Shown: positions 1 through 10,890 of the stretch, piece by piece
Position numbering within the stretch: position 1 is the stretch's first letter
How the letters are laid out: each line of letters begins with the position of its first letter
Assembly (NCBI GenBank): GCA_951799425.1
Contig: OX637405.1
Location: 23,573,371-23,637,370, forward strand
Origin: Ilex aquifolium
Lineage: Eukaryota; Streptophyta; Magnoliopsida; Aquifoliales; Aquifoliaceae
Reading direction: 5' to 3'
Length of the DNA: 64,000 nt
Notes under the pieces: generated by a model
Database searches by the model: none
Told to the model about the DNA's origin: nothing
What the model saw: only the letters and a program-made list of their open reading frames with translations
Position numbers and translations under genes: made by a program

Positions 1-2358
1 CTACCGGAAGGTCGCTGAAGGAACTGTTACATGAAAAGGATCAATTTCAAGAACTTCCGGAAGGTCGACATCAGTAGCAAAAACCTTCCGGAAGGTCCAT
101 TCCAGTAGCCAAAACCTTCCGGAAGGTTCATTCCAGAAAACAAAACCTTCCGGAAGAACTCGGCAGTCAAAAAGAAACCCAAGGCAAAACCTTCCGGAAG
201 GTCCACTCCAGTAGACAAGTCCTTCCGGTAGGTTTTACTCCAGTAGCTAAAATCTTCCGGAAGGTTCATTCCAGTGGGCAAAACCTTCCGGAAGGTATTA
301 GCCGTGAGCAAGGCAAGCTGGGGTTTTTAGCAAAACCTTCTGGAAGGCCGACACACACCTTCCGGTAGGTTTTCAGACTGTGAGCATAAAAATGGATTTC
401 TTTCCCCTCCAAACCATCCTTAAAGCTACCTCATACACTCCAAACTCATTCAATACATGTTTAATGAGATTTTCCATATAATACCCAACTCATACAATCT
501 CTATTACAATTCATTCCATAATATATATACATCAAAATGGAATTTTGTTAAAGGTTTTACAAAACTTAAACTAAGGCCACAAGCCGGCCCCCTTCATGCT
601 TGATGCTCTCCAAATGAGCCATCCGCCGGAGCAAAACCCACACCTGAAATGTTTTTCCCATAAAGGGTGAGCCACGCTCAATAGGGTATCTCCGAAAGAG
701 GCTACTCCCCAACCTAAATGCATATGAAATGTCACATGCTATCAATCAACAATCCACAACAAGAATATATTCCATGTTGAAACATGTAATGCCATGCTAT
801 GAAATGAGGTGAGACTCACTCATGCACTTCAACCGAGCCCTTCCCGGCTCCTCTACACATGCAAGTGCCAATGTGTACCAATCCGTCATTTATGTTCCAC
901 ATCAAATGACATTTCATTCTAGGGTCTTTGTAAGGGGTGGATGTTCATGGACTCACACCAAAGGTCACCCAACCTACACGGAATTCATGGACTTCCACCA
1001 ACGGTTCCGCGTACACCGACACACTTTATGGGCTCTTATACCAACGGAGTGCGTATCCAATCACCGGGTCTCTCACCCGAGGGATTTTCTAGCCCTTCTT
1101 GCTACCCCAACCCTATCAACATATAAACCATTCGACTCGTCTAGGTCATCGACCCATATTACCCGAGCTCACTCGTCATCCACCATGTGTGGTGAAGACA
1201 AATAACCATGCACACACACCTCCTAAAATGCGATGTTCCCGTGCATATGAAATGTGGTGCTCCATTGCAACACCAATACAATGTTCGATATGATATGAGT
1301 GACATATGAACATTCTCAACACATTTCTCATATTCCATGGCAAAATCATATCAAAAGCATATAATTCCCATAATACAAATTCCAAGCATGTTATCAACAT
1401 ACTAAAATTTCATGGCATATATATAAACACATAACACGCCCACAATTTCATATAACACATGAATTTACATTGGGTTCATTTCACATATCCAATTCATAGA
1501 AATCACAATTAGTAACTTCTAAATATTCATCCAAGTTAGGATTTCCTTTACCCATTTCAATACCCAATTCACCCAATTTCACAACAATAGGCAAGAGACA
1601 CATAGGCTATCATCCTACCCATTCCATAAAAACATTATAGGCTTGGAATAAACCTTAGTAGGAAGAAACCCTACCTCTTGAAGCGTGAGGAACGACCAAG
1701 GGAAGTTCCAAGACCCGATTCAAGCCAAAAACCCTCACTTCTCGAAAATCCCGTACCTTAATCTTCGGTAAAACTTGCGCTTTTTGGTATAGCCGCGTAG
1801 CCCTCGATGAGTAGAGCGACTTTAATTCTTGGCTTGCGTGGATTCGAGGTCCGTAGCGCCGTAGATCGTAGAGAGAATGTGAGTTTTTCTCTCTTTTCTC
1901 CCTCTTTCTCTCTATCGGCTGAAACCGGCTGAACAATGGGGAAAAATCTAATTTTTCCCCCTATTTATATTTTAGAATACTTGGCCCACAATTCGCCACA
2001 CGTCCTATTTAATTCCGGGTCCGTTTTAATCCCGAAACGATTAAATTTCGCTCCGGTTCAAGTTCGAATTATTTTTGTTTTAACTTGTGTTTAATATTTC
2101 CCCAAACCTGGAAACTTTATAAAAATTTCGTGTACAGGGTCACCCGGGGCCCGTTCGTCTCGTAAAACGCGAAAAATCCGACTATCTCGGAATTCCACGA
2201 AATTTGACGTGGTAACTAGATTTCGCGAGACGAATCCAACGGTGAGGTCCGTTTCGTCATCCGAGTTCTAGAAAAATTCAGGTTTACAACCTGTACTGTA
2301 GTGGCAATTTACCGTTTTGCCCTTTTTCACAAAGGTTGAAATTTTCTCGGGTTTTACA
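1..2358 (-). repeat. 3' LTR of the Tekay-like element (partial)
   Basis: Base 1 corresponds to base 7657 of the other LTR, and the two run colinearly with an offset of 7656 to the shared end at 2358/10014. I saw three differences: 341 T versus 7997 C, 431 T versus 8087 C, and 780 A versus 8436 G, all transitions. The palindrome array described for the 5' LTR is also here (about 1-368), and so is the TATA-like site (1962-1970). Short ORFs in this stretch are repeated in the other LTR and look non-coding. Confidence 0.95.
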
Positions 2359-2370
2359 TTCTTCCCCCCT
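2359..2370 (-). other. Polypurine tract of the Tekay-like element
   Basis: On the minus strand this reads AGGGGGGAAGAA and directly abuts the LTR start TGTAAAACCC. It is the expected primer for plus-strand DNA synthesis. It lies about 80 bases past the gag-pol stop codon. Confidence 0.85.
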
Positions 2371-2452
2371 TAAAAGAATTTCGTCCCCGAAATTCACACA
2401 CTCATGCACACACAATTACACGCATATGCAACAGTCATATAATACTAAATGA

Positions 2453-5400
2453 CTATAAGAATGTACCTCCATCCTCAAATAAGAAAGGATAGTTGGCACG
2501 TATGGTGTCCTCACGCTCCCATGTTGCCTCCTCCACTCCTCGGTGCTGCCACAACACCTTCACTAGCCTCACGGTCTTGCCTCGCAAAACCTGCTCTCGG
2601 CTATCCATGACACGCACTGGTCCCTCCTCGAAGGTCCCATCCGCATCAACTATGAGCTCGCCCCAATCCACAACATGCGACGGATCTGGAGTATACTTCC
2701 GGAGCATGGAGACATGGAATACGGCGTGAACACCCGATAAAGTTGGCGGTAACGCCAATCTGTAAGCCACAGTGCCAACTCTCTCAAGCACCTCAAAGGG
2801 CCCAATATACCTCGGCGACAGTTTTCCCCGCTTGCCGAATCTGATCACCCCTCTCTTAGGCATCACCTTTAAGAAGACGTGGTCTCCCACCTCAAATTCC
2901 AGAGGCCGCCGCCGCCTATCGGCGTAACTCTTCTGCCGGCTCTGAGCCGTGAGAAGACGCTTCCTTATCAGGTTCACCTTCTCCGAGGTGTCTCTAATCA
3001 AGTCTGGACCCGTAGAGGGTCTTTCCCCAACTTCAGTCCAACAAACCGGAGAACGACAAGGCCTCCCATAAAGCGCCTCATAGGGTGCCATCCGTATGCT
3101 CGCCTGATAACTGTTATTGTAGGCGAATTCCACTAAGGGCAAATGCTCTTCCCAGCTACCCTTGAGATCTAGGACGCATGCCCGTAGCATGTCCTCTAAT
3201 GTCTGGATGGTCTTCTCCGACTGACCGTCCGTTTGGGGATGGTAGGCTGTGCTCATCCTCAACTGAGTCCCCATGGCTCGCTGGAAACTCTCCCAAAAGT
3301 GAGCCGTAAACCTGGGGTCCCGATCCGATACTATAGATACGGGTACCCCATGCAACCGGACTATCTCCCTTATGTACAACCTGCAGAATTCCTCCAGAGT
3401 GAAGGTCATCCGCACCGCCAAAAAGTGTGCCGACTTCGTAAGCCGGTCCACTATCACCCACACCGCATCGTGTCCCCGTGATGTCCGTGGCAAGTGGGTC
3501 ACAAAGTCCATTGTGATGTGCTCCCACTTCCACTCAGCCACTTCCAAGGGCTGGAGCAACCCTGCTGGCCTCTGGTGCTCGGCTTTAATCTGCTGACATG
3601 TGAGGCATCTACTGACAAAGTCGCCAATTTGCCTCTTCATTCCGCTCCAGTAATACTGGCGACGAAGATCATGATACATCTTCGTGCCGCCTGGGTGCAC
3701 CGCAAAACGAGAGCAATGGAACTCCCTGAGGATCTCCTCTCTCAGCTCCGCCGACTGGGGAACCACTACCCTTCCCCTAAACCGAAGACTGTCATCCGAG
3801 TGAATGGCCCAGCCCTCGTCACCAGTACCCGCCTGCACTCGGTCCCTGATGGATGATAACTCTGAGTCCTGTCTCTGTGACTCGATCACTCTGCTCAGTA
3901 GGGAAGGCGTAGCCACCAAACTCCCTAAAACACCCTGAGTCCGACCCCGATAATGCAGCCCAAATTGGCCCACGGCCTCAAGCATCCGCCACTCCCGGGA
4001 AGCCACACTAGCTAAGACACCCCGTGACTTCCGACTAAGTGCGTCAGCCACCACATTTGCCTTACCGGGGTGGTAATGCAAAGTGAAGTCATAGTCTTCT
4101 AGGTACTCCATCCACCTACGCTGCCTCATGTTGAGGTCCCGTTGAGTGAAGATGTACTTCAGACTTTTGTGGTCCGAAAACACTTCAAATCGTTCACCAT
4201 ACAAATAGTGGCGCCAAGCCTTTAAGGCAAAGACAACGGCCGCCAACTCCATGTCATGCGTGGGGTAATTCTGCTCGTGATTCTTCAACTGTCGAGAACC
4301 ATAAGCCACCACTCTCCCGGACTGCATCAAGACACAACCCAGTCCGTCTTTAGAGGCATCGCAATATATCGTGTAGTTTTGTCCCCTTTCTGGAACAATC
4401 AAGATAGGAGCTGAAGTGAGTCTCCTCTTTAGTTCTTGGAATGCCTTCTCACACGAATCATTCCACTCGAACTTGACCTCCTTCCGGGTCAATCTAGTCA
4501 TAGGTGCGGCTAGTCGGGAGAAGTCCTCGATGAACCTCCGGTAATACCCTGCCAATCCCAAGAAACTACGTATCTCGAAGACTGACCTTGGCCTCTCCCA
4601 GCTCATAACTGCCTCGACTTTCTCCGGATCAACTGATACCCCCGAAGCCGACACCACGTGTCCCAAAAATTTCACCTCCGTAAGCCAAAATTCACACTTG
4701 CTGAACTTGGCGTACAACTGGTGATCCCTCAAGGTCTGGAGAACAATCCTTAAGTGACCCTCATGCTCCTCCTCTGTCTTGGAGTAGATCAGGATGTCAT
4801 CAACAAACACTACGACAAACTGATCTAAATAGGGCTGGAACACCCTATGCATGAGATCCATAAATGCCGCCGGGGCATTCGTCAACCCAAATGGCATCAC
4901 CGTGAACTCGAAATGCCCGTACCGCGTTCTGAACGCCGTCTTAGGGATATCTGACTCCCTAATCCTCAACTGATGGTAGCCCGTGCGGAGATCTATTTTT
5001 GAATAGACCCGCGCTCCCCTCAGCTGATCAAACAGATCATCGATCCTCGGCAAAGGGTACCTATTCTTGATGGTGACCCGGTTCAACTGCCGATAGTCTA
5101 TACACAATCGAAGGGTCTTATCCTTCTTCTTGGCAAACAGCACCGGAGCGCCCCAAGGTGAGGTACTCGGTCTAATAAAGCCCTTGTCTAATAATTCTTG
5201 TAATTGAACCTTGAGTTCTTGCAACTCAGCTGGCGCCATCCTATGTGGAGTCATAGAAATGGGTGAAGTACCCGGATGCAACTCAACGCTAAAGTCCACA
5301 TCCCTATGGGGAGGTAATCCCGGTAACTCGGCCGGAAAAACGTCCTCATATTCACACACCACCCGAGGTAGACCCAATTCTTGTCTCGCCTCGTCCTCCA

Positions 5401-7039
5401 GGGTAAGGCTCGCAAGCCAACCCATCAATTGCCCATGCCATCGTGAATCATACACGACTTGAGGTAGAGCATCATGCTTTTCCCCCTGAAACTTGAAACA
5501 AACACCGTCCGGTGTATAGGCGGTGACCCTCTTCCTGTCACAATCAATAACGACCCGATACGCCGCCAACCAGTCCATCCCAAGGATGACATCGAATTCC
5601 GACATGTCCATAACCCTAAGGTCCACGGTGAGTAGAATCCCAGAGATCTCTAGCTCACAACCCCGACATATCTGATTCACACACACCCTAGCTCCTAGGG
5701 GTGAATTCACATATAACGGCTCCTCCAAGGTATCAACCTCTAAGCCCAAATCCCTCACACATGATGCAGAAATGAATGAATGTGATGCACCAGAGTCAAA
5801 TAACACTTTAGTCCATAGGCGAGAAAGTAGAAATGTACCCTGAATGACTGACTGGTCCACTGGCTCAGCCTGAGGTGTAATGGCGTAGACACGCCCCTGG
5901 GTCCCCGAAGTCCCGGCTTGCATGCCCTGTCCTCGGCCTCGACCCATGCCTTGGCCCATCTGGCCCGACTGCGGAGTCCCCGCTCGAAAGGTGGTAGGGG
6001 CCTGAGTAGTGCCCTGGAACTGATACTGGTTTCCCTGGCCCGTGGTGGGGTAGGGAGGAACAAGGCGTGTCTGCGACTGTCCCACTGATGACTGGGACTG
6101 AGGTGTCCCATAGCTCTGGGATCCTTGCCTCTGCGGACAATCCCGCTTCATATGCCCCGGTTGGTGGCAATGGAAACATGTCTTCTGGCCCGCCTGGTAG
6201 GTAGTCCTGAAGTTTCTCCCGCCTTGGGAAAGCTGACCTTGGCCTTGGCCTTGATAGCCGCGGCCCTGTCCCTGAGGAGCAGAGGTCCTCTGTTTCTTCC
6301 CCGAACTAGAAGAAGAGGATTGGCCCTCCTTCTTCTTATCCTTAGCACCCGCCTCACGGATGCTTCGAGCATCGTCCACCTCCCTCTCAATGGCCATAGC
6401 TGTCTCGACCATAGAGTCCAAGTCTTGCAGGCGGAGGCCCACAATCTTTCCCCGGATGGATAGCTTCAACCCATCCTCAAACCTTCTTACCTTGGCCATA
6501 TCCGTGGCCACGTAATCATCAGTAAATCGGGCTAATTCGGTGAACTTAGCCACATACTCCATCACTGTCATTGACCCTTGCTTCAAATCTAGAAACTCGC
6601 GGGCCTTTGCATGTCGAACGGCCGTTGGGAAATATTTATCCATGAAGAGCTCCTTGAACTCTCCCCATGTCATGGCCTCTAAGTTCTTCGAGGCCGTCAC
6701 CCAATCCCACCACAATTGGGCTTCTCCTTCTAGCTGGAATGCAGCTAGCCTTATCTTAGTAGCGTCTGAGGTGACCTCCATCGCCCCTAAGATCTTGTTG
6801 ACTTGCCGGAACCAATGGTCGGCCACCATCGGGTCCGCCCCTCCCATGAAGACTGGAGGTTTGTGTGCTTTAAACTGTTGGAGGTTACTCGCGCCTCCAT
6901 GTCCGGCATTTGCACTAGCTTGTGCAACAGTAGCCGCCATTAGGCCCATGGTTTCCGTAAACGCTCGTTGATCGAAGACCGGTGGTGGTTGGTTATTGTT
7001 CCGCCCACCGCCTCGACGTCCTCTTCTTCCACTTGCCAT
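2453..7039 (-). CDS. Gag-Pol polyprotein, Ty3/gypsy chromovirus
   Basis: One 1528-residue ORF starts at the ATG at 7037-7039 ([11 protein letters not shown]). It encodes the capsid and all enzymes for retrotransposition. Domains in order: Gag about 60-230; CCHC zinc knuckle 288-301 (C-x2-C-x4-H-x4-C); aspartic protease with DSGAS at 415-419; reverse transcriptase about 620-800 with catalytic VDD at 746-748; RNase H about 888-1003 starting at YCDAS; integrase with HHCC zinc ligands (H1108, H1115, C1145, C1148) and D1178, D1239, E1275; GPF-type motif about 1400-1445; chromodomain-like C-terminus about 1475-1520. All catalytic residues I looked for are present and there is no stop or frameshift, so it may be functional. 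Gag and Pol share one frame, as is usual for this clade. Expression would be driven by the LTR at 7396-10014. Confidence 0.96.
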   Translation of the reverse strand: MASGRRGRRGGGRNNNQPPPVFDQRAFTETMGLMAATVAQASANAGHGGASNLQQFKAHKPPVFMGGADPMVADHWFRQVNKILGAMEVTSDATKIRLAAFQLEGEAQLWWDWVTASKNLEAMTWGEFKELFMDKYFPTAVRHAKAREFLDLKQGSMTVMEYVAKFTELARFTDDYVATDMAKVRRFEDGLKLSIRGKIVGLRLQDLDSMVETAMAIEREVDDARSIREAGAKDKKKEGQSSSSSSGKKQRTSAPQGQGRGYQGQGQGQLSQGGRNFRTTYQAGQKTCFHCHQPGHMKRDCPQRQGSQSYGTPQSQSSVGQSQTRLVPPYPTTGQGNQYQFQGTTQAPTTFRAGTPQSGQMGQGMGRGRGQGMQAGTSGTQGRVYAITPQAEPVDQSVIQGTFLLSRLWTKVLFDSGASHSFISASCVRDLGLEVDTLEEPLYVNSPLGARVCVNQICRGCELEISGILLTVDLRVMDMSEFDVILGMDWLAAYRVVIDCDRKRVTAYTPDGVCFKFQGEKHDALPQVVYDSRWHGQLMGWLASLTLEDEARQELGLPRVVCEYEDVFPAELPGLPPHRDVDFSVELHPGTSPISMTPHRMAPAELQELKVQLQELLDKGFIRPSTSPWGAPVLFAKKKDKTLRLCIDYRQLNRVTIKNRYPLPRIDDLFDQLRGARVYSKIDLRTGYHQLRIRESDIPKTAFRTRYGHFEFTVMPFGLTNAPAAFMDLMHRVFQPYLDQFVVVFVDDILIYSKTEEEHEGHLRIVLQTLRDHQLYAKFSKCEFWLTEVKFLGHVVSASGVSVDPEKVEAVMSWERPRSVFEIRSFLGLAGYYRRFIEDFSRLAAPMTRLTRKEVKFEWNDSCEKAFQELKRRLTSAPILIVPERGQNYTIYCDASKDGLGCVLMQSGRVVAYGSRQLKNHEQNYPTHDMELAAVVFALKAWRHYLYGERFEVFSDHKSLKYIFTQRDLNMRQRRWMEYLEDYDFTLHYHPGKANVVADALSRKSRGVLASVASREWRMLEAVGQFGLHYRGRTQGVLGSLVATPSLLSRVIESQRQDSELSSIRDRVQAGTGDEGWAIHSDDSLRFRGRVVVPQSAELREEILREFHCSRFAVHPGGTKMYHDLRRQYYWSGMKRQIGDFVSRCLTCQQIKAEHQRPAGLLQPLEVAEWKWEHITMDFVTHLPRTSRGHDAVWVIVDRLTKSAHFLAVRMTFTLEEFCRLYIREIVRLHGVPVSIVSDRDPRFTAHFWESFQRAMGTQLRMSTAYHPQTDGQSEKTIQTLEDMLRACVLDLKGSWEEHLPLVEFAYNNSYQASIRMAPYEALYGRPCRSPVCWTEVGERPSTGPDLIRDTSEKVNLIRKRLLTAQSRQKSYADRRRRPLEFEVGDHVFLKVMPKRGVIRFGKRGKLSPRYIGPFEVLERVGTVAYRLALPPTLSGVHAVFHVSMLRKYTPDPSHVVDWGELIVDADGTFEEGPVRVMDSREQVLRGKTVRLVKVLWQHRGVEEATWEREDTIRANYPFLFEDGGTFL

Positions 7040-7380
7040 CTACACACAAGTCAAATGGCAATGGCACAACAACTTAGTATCCCTAGATAGGGATCAAAGT
7101 TAAAACGCTCAAATCTTTCTCATTGTCTCACTAGTAGAGCGTATGCCTCCAATAGTGGACCCTTTCGCTTTGAACCTTCCCGTTCATTTGCTTTCCCACT
7201 CCCAAGGTTAAGTTCTCTAACCCTAGTGTGTCCATTTCCATACACATTTTACCATGCATATAATACACATACCACATATCACATAACATGTAGCAATTTA
7301 AGCACATAACATGTAATGTACAATGAATGCAATGGTCTAAACCCATGCCCCATCAAGCCCTAGGTAAATCGCATACCTAG
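7040..7380 (-). other. Untranslated leader between PBS and gag start
   Basis: About 340 bases of leader between the primer-binding site and the gag ATG. I see no conserved ORF or other feature here. It would contain any packaging signal, but none is recognisable by eye. Confidence 0.6.
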
Positions 7381-7392
7381 GCTCTGATACCA
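7381..7392 (-). other. Primer-binding site (tRNA-iMet)
   Basis: On the minus strand this is TGGTATCAGAGC, the exact complement of the 3' end of plant initiator tRNA-Met, followed by CTAGG. Three bases separate it from the LTR end at 7396. Confidence 0.95.
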
Positions 7393-7632
7393 AGCTGTGA
7401 CACCCCAAATTTCCGGGGGTCCTTTATTAACCGTTGACCATCCGTCAACCCGCGGAAATACTCGTGATAGTCGTATAACCCGACACCACGTCACTCACAT
7501 GCTTTTAATCGGATTTACCATCCACAAGGTCAATTATACCTCCATTTATGTCCATTTATGTCATAGAAACCAAAGAAAACAAAGCCCAAAAGCATGGCTA
7601 AGCATTTTGAAAATTTCAAGTTTTTTGGAAAA

Positions 7633-8024
7633 ACCTTCCGGAAGGTCGATATACACCTACCGGAAGGTCGCTGAAGGAACTGTTACATGAAAAGGATCAA
7701 TTTCAAGAACTTCCGGAAGGTCGACATCAGTAGCAAAAACCTTCCGGAAGGTCCATTCCAGTAGCCAAAACCTTCCGGAAGGTTCATTCCAGAAAACAAA
7801 ACCTTCCGGAAGAACTCGGCAGTCAAAAAGAAACCCAAGGCAAAACCTTCCGGAAGGTCCACTCCAGTAGACAAGTCCTTCCGGTAGGTTTTACTCCAGT
7901 AGCTAAAATCTTCCGGAAGGTTCATTCCAGTGGGCAAAACCTTCCGGAAGGTATTAGCCGTGAGCAAGGCAAGCTGGGGTTTTTAGCAAAACCTTCCGGA
8001 AGGCCGACACACACCTTCCGGTAG
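7633..8024. repeat. Array of about 12 spaced ACCTTCCGGAAGGT palindromes in the LTR
   Basis: The 14-base perfect palindrome ACCTTCCGGAAGGT or a close variant recurs near 7633, 7656, 7711, 7738, 7768, 7798, 7842, 7875, 7906, 7937, 7988 and 8011, spaced about 20-55 bases. Spacers share pieces such as TTCATTCCAG. At 7773-7785 and 7911-7923 the palindrome extends to TTCCGGAAGGTTC, which fits the plant heat-shock element pattern TTCnnGAAnnTTC. Read on the minus strand, the array also gives a 94-residue repetitive ORF (7683-7967) with alternating TFRKVL and NLPEGF blocks, probably a by-product of the palindromes. The left LTR carries the same array. Confidence 0.9.
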
Positions 8025-9617
8025 GTTTTCAGACTGTGAGCATAAAAATGGATTTCTTTCCCCTCCAAACCATCCTTAAAGCTACCCCATACACTCCAAA
8101 CTCATTCAATACATGTTTAATGAGATTTTCCATATAATACCCAACTCATACAATCTCTATTACAATTCATTCCATAATATATATACATCAAAATGGAATT
8201 TTGTTAAAGGTTTTACAAAACTTAAACTAAGGCCACAAGCCGGCCCCCTTCATGCTTGATGCTCTCCAAATGAGCCATCCGCCGGAGCAAAACCCACACC
8301 TGAAATGTTTTTCCCATAAAGGGTGAGCCACGCTCAATAGGGTATCTCCGAAAGAGGCTACTCCCCAACCTAAATGCATATGAAATGTCACATGCTATCA
8401 ATCAACAATCCACAACAAGAATATATTCCATGTTGGAACATGTAATGCCATGCTATGAAATGAGGTGAGACTCACTCATGCACTTCAACCGAGCCCTTCC
8501 CGGCTCCTCTACACATGCAAGTGCCAATGTGTACCAATCCGTCATTTATGTTCCACATCAAATGACATTTCATTCTAGGGTCTTTGTAAGGGGTGGATGT
8601 TCATGGACTCACACCAAAGGTCACCCAACCTACACGGAATTCATGGACTTCCACCAACGGTTCCGCGTACACCGACACACTTTATGGGCTCTTATACCAA
8701 CGGAGTGCGTATCCAATCACCGGGTCTCTCACCCGAGGGATTTTCTAGCCCTTCTTGCTACCCCAACCCTATCAACATATAAACCATTCGACTCGTCTAG
8801 GTCATCGACCCATATTACCCGAGCTCACTCGTCATCCACCATGTGTGGTGAAGACAAATAACCATGCACACACACCTCCTAAAATGCGATGTTCCCGTGC
8901 ATATGAAATGTGGTGCTCCATTGCAACACCAATACAATGTTCGATATGATATGAGTGACATATGAACATTCTCAACACATTTCTCATATTCCATGGCAAA
9001 ATCATATCAAAAGCATATAATTCCCATAATACAAATTCCAAGCATGTTATCAACATACTAAAATTTCATGGCATATATATAAACACATAACACGCCCACA
9101 ATTTCATATAACACATGAATTTACATTGGGTTCATTTCACATATCCAATTCATAGAAATCACAATTAGTAACTTCTAAATATTCATCCAAGTTAGGATTT
9201 CCTTTACCCATTTCAATACCCAATTCACCCAATTTCACAACAATAGGCAAGAGACACATAGGCTATCATCCTACCCATTCCATAAAAACATTATAGGCTT
9301 GGAATAAACCTTAGTAGGAAGAAACCCTACCTCTTGAAGCGTGAGGAACGACCAAGGGAAGTTCCAAGACCCGATTCAAGCCAAAAACCCTCACTTCTCG
9401 AAAATCCCGTACCTTAATCTTCGGTAAAACTTGCGCTTTTTGGTATAGCCGCGTAGCCCTCGATGAGTAGAGCGACTTTAATTCTTGGCTTGCGTGGATT
9501 CGAGGTCCGTAGCGCCGTAGATCGTAGAGAGAATGTGAGTTTTTCTCTCTTTTCTCCCTCTTTCTCTCTATCGGCTGAAACCGGCTGAACAATGGGGAAA
9601 AATCTAATTTTTCCCCC

Positions 9618-9626
9618 TATTTATAT
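9618..9626 (-). promoter_or_regulatory. TATA-box-like site of the 5' LTR
   Basis: The minus strand reads ATATAAATA followed by a run of G. It lies about 390 bases inside the LTR, a usual position for a retrotransposon promoter, and is duplicated at 1962-1970. No transcript data are available, so the start site is inferred. Confidence 0.55.
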
Positions 9627-10014
9627 TTTAGAATACTTGGCCCACAATTCGCCACACGTCCTATTTAATTCCGGGTCCGTTTTAATCCCGAAACGATTAA
9701 ATTTCGCTCCGGTTCAAGTTCGAATTATTTTTGTTTTAACTTGTGTTTAATATTTCCCCAAACCTGGAAACTTTATAAAAATTTCGTGTACAGGGTCACC
9801 CGGGGCCCGTTCGTCTCGTAAAACGCGAAAAATCCGACTATCTCGGAATTCCACGAAATTTGACGTGGTAACTAGATTTCGCGAGACGAATCCAACGGTG
9901 AGGTCCGTTTCGTCATCCGAGTTCTAGAAAAATTCAGGTTTACAACCTGTACTGTAGTGGCAATTTACCGTTTTGCCCTTTTTCACAAAGGTTGAAATTT
10001 TCTCGGGTTTTACA

Positions 10015-10890
10015 CAGGTTCTGTACCATATATGTTTAAAAAGATCTATGACTTTGTGTTCTAACAAAAAAAAAAAACGGTGCACAAACCCGAATTTTCT
10101 AGAGAGAGTTATCGCCATTTTTCCACCAAGTATCCAAGCTGTTTGTTAAAACCGGGATTACTGTCACCATCTCTATTCTTCTACCCATGAACCAAAACCC
10201 ACTTCAATCTACTCCAAAATCAATTAAAACTCTTCTAACAATCTCCCATAATCTTTCAATCATCCACAATAGGTTTGGGTATCGATGTAGAAAAAAATTA
10301 AGCTCTTTCAACAACTAAACCATAATTTGAGCTTGTAATTTTAAATAATTTCATGAACTAAGCATGAAATTCTTCTGCTTTCCTTGATGAAGCCTCCACC
10401 CAAAAGATTTTCAATTGAAAGAAAATATCGAATAAACAAAACAAATTCATTTGAAGAAACTGAACCGATAGATATGAAATTCAAACTACGATGAAGAACA
10501 TACTCAAATTTTATAAGAAACAGAGATAATTTCACCGTTCGATTTGAGTTGAAACTCACATTTTTCCTTTTGTTCTCCTTTTGCTTTCCTTTGTTCCTTC
10601 ACCGTCTTACTCTCCCTTATCTCCTTCTTATTAGTAAGTATTTTTTTTTTTTTTAGGAGGGGGAGGGGGAGGAGGAGGGAGGAATGGGACTTGAACCCTT
10701 GACCTCAAGAAGGCAAAGCCTTCATAAGGTAAGAAGTATCATTGGACCAAAGGCCTAGTGGTTTCTTATTATTAAGTAAAACTACACTTCATTCCCCTTT
10801 TATTCCAATGAATTAAATTGTAGCCTCATTCTTTATACTATACTTCCTTTTAATTCCCAATTTCATTATAAATTAAATCCGGGTCTTACA
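10015..10890 (-). repeat. LTR remnant of an older gypsy element
   Basis: The right end reads CTTACA and is followed by ACTCTTTCCCCCTTAAC and then TTTCGTCCTCGAAATT. This closely parallels the LTR end, polypurine tract and 3' UTR of the intact element at 2351-2390. It is therefore probably the 3' LTR of the degenerate gypsy element to its right, interrupted by the intact element at 10014 and by a SINE at 10641. The rest of this LTR should lie left of the window. Confidence 0.65.
10641..10762 (-). mobile_element. SINE (tRNA-derived) with 16-bp target duplication
   Basis: The minus strand runs from an ACCACTAGGCCTTTGGTCC head, through a B-box-like GGTCAAGGGTTCAAGTCCC (10689-10707 region), to a C/T-rich tail and a poly-A (the T run at 10641-10654). 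It is flanked by TTCTTATTAGTAAGTA (10625-10640) and TTCTTATTATTAAGTA (10763-10778), a direct repeat with one mismatch, as expected for LINE-mobilised insertion. A partial relative lies on the plus strand near 59660-59750. Confidence 0.85.

Larger units (their letters stand above)
1..10014 (-). mobile_element. Intact Ty3/gypsy chromovirus (Tekay-like), 3' LTR cut by window edge
   Basis: A complete internal region lies between two near-identical LTRs on the minus strand: 5' LTR at 7396-10014, PBS at 7381-7392, gag-pol ORF at 2453-7039, polypurine tract just right of 2358 and 3' LTR at 1-2358 (about 260 bp missing outside the window). The full element would be about 10.3 kb. LTR ends are TGT...ACA. 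The uninterrupted ORF and near-identical LTRs indicate a recent insertion. It interrupts an older gypsy LTR remnant that continues from 10015. The target duplication cannot be checked because the left end is outside the window; the right candidate is CAGGT at 10015-10019. The clade call is an inference from the order of domains and the chromodomain-like C-terminus. Confidence 0.95.
7396..10014 (-). repeat. 5' LTR of the Tekay-like element (2619 bp)
   Basis: The boundaries come from TGT...ACA termini, the PBS three bases beyond one end, and colinearity with the left LTR to the shared last base (10014/2358). On the minus strand a TATA-like site at 9618-9626 predicts transcription starting near 9590. 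That gives a U3 of about 0.4 kb and a very long R-U5 of about 2.2 kb. The transcribed part holds the palindrome array at 7633-8024. Confidence 0.95.

Noticed and set aside
822..1936. Short ORFs repeated at 8478-9592
   Set aside because: They lie in the LTRs of the young element and are identical only because the LTRs are. No known protein similarity.
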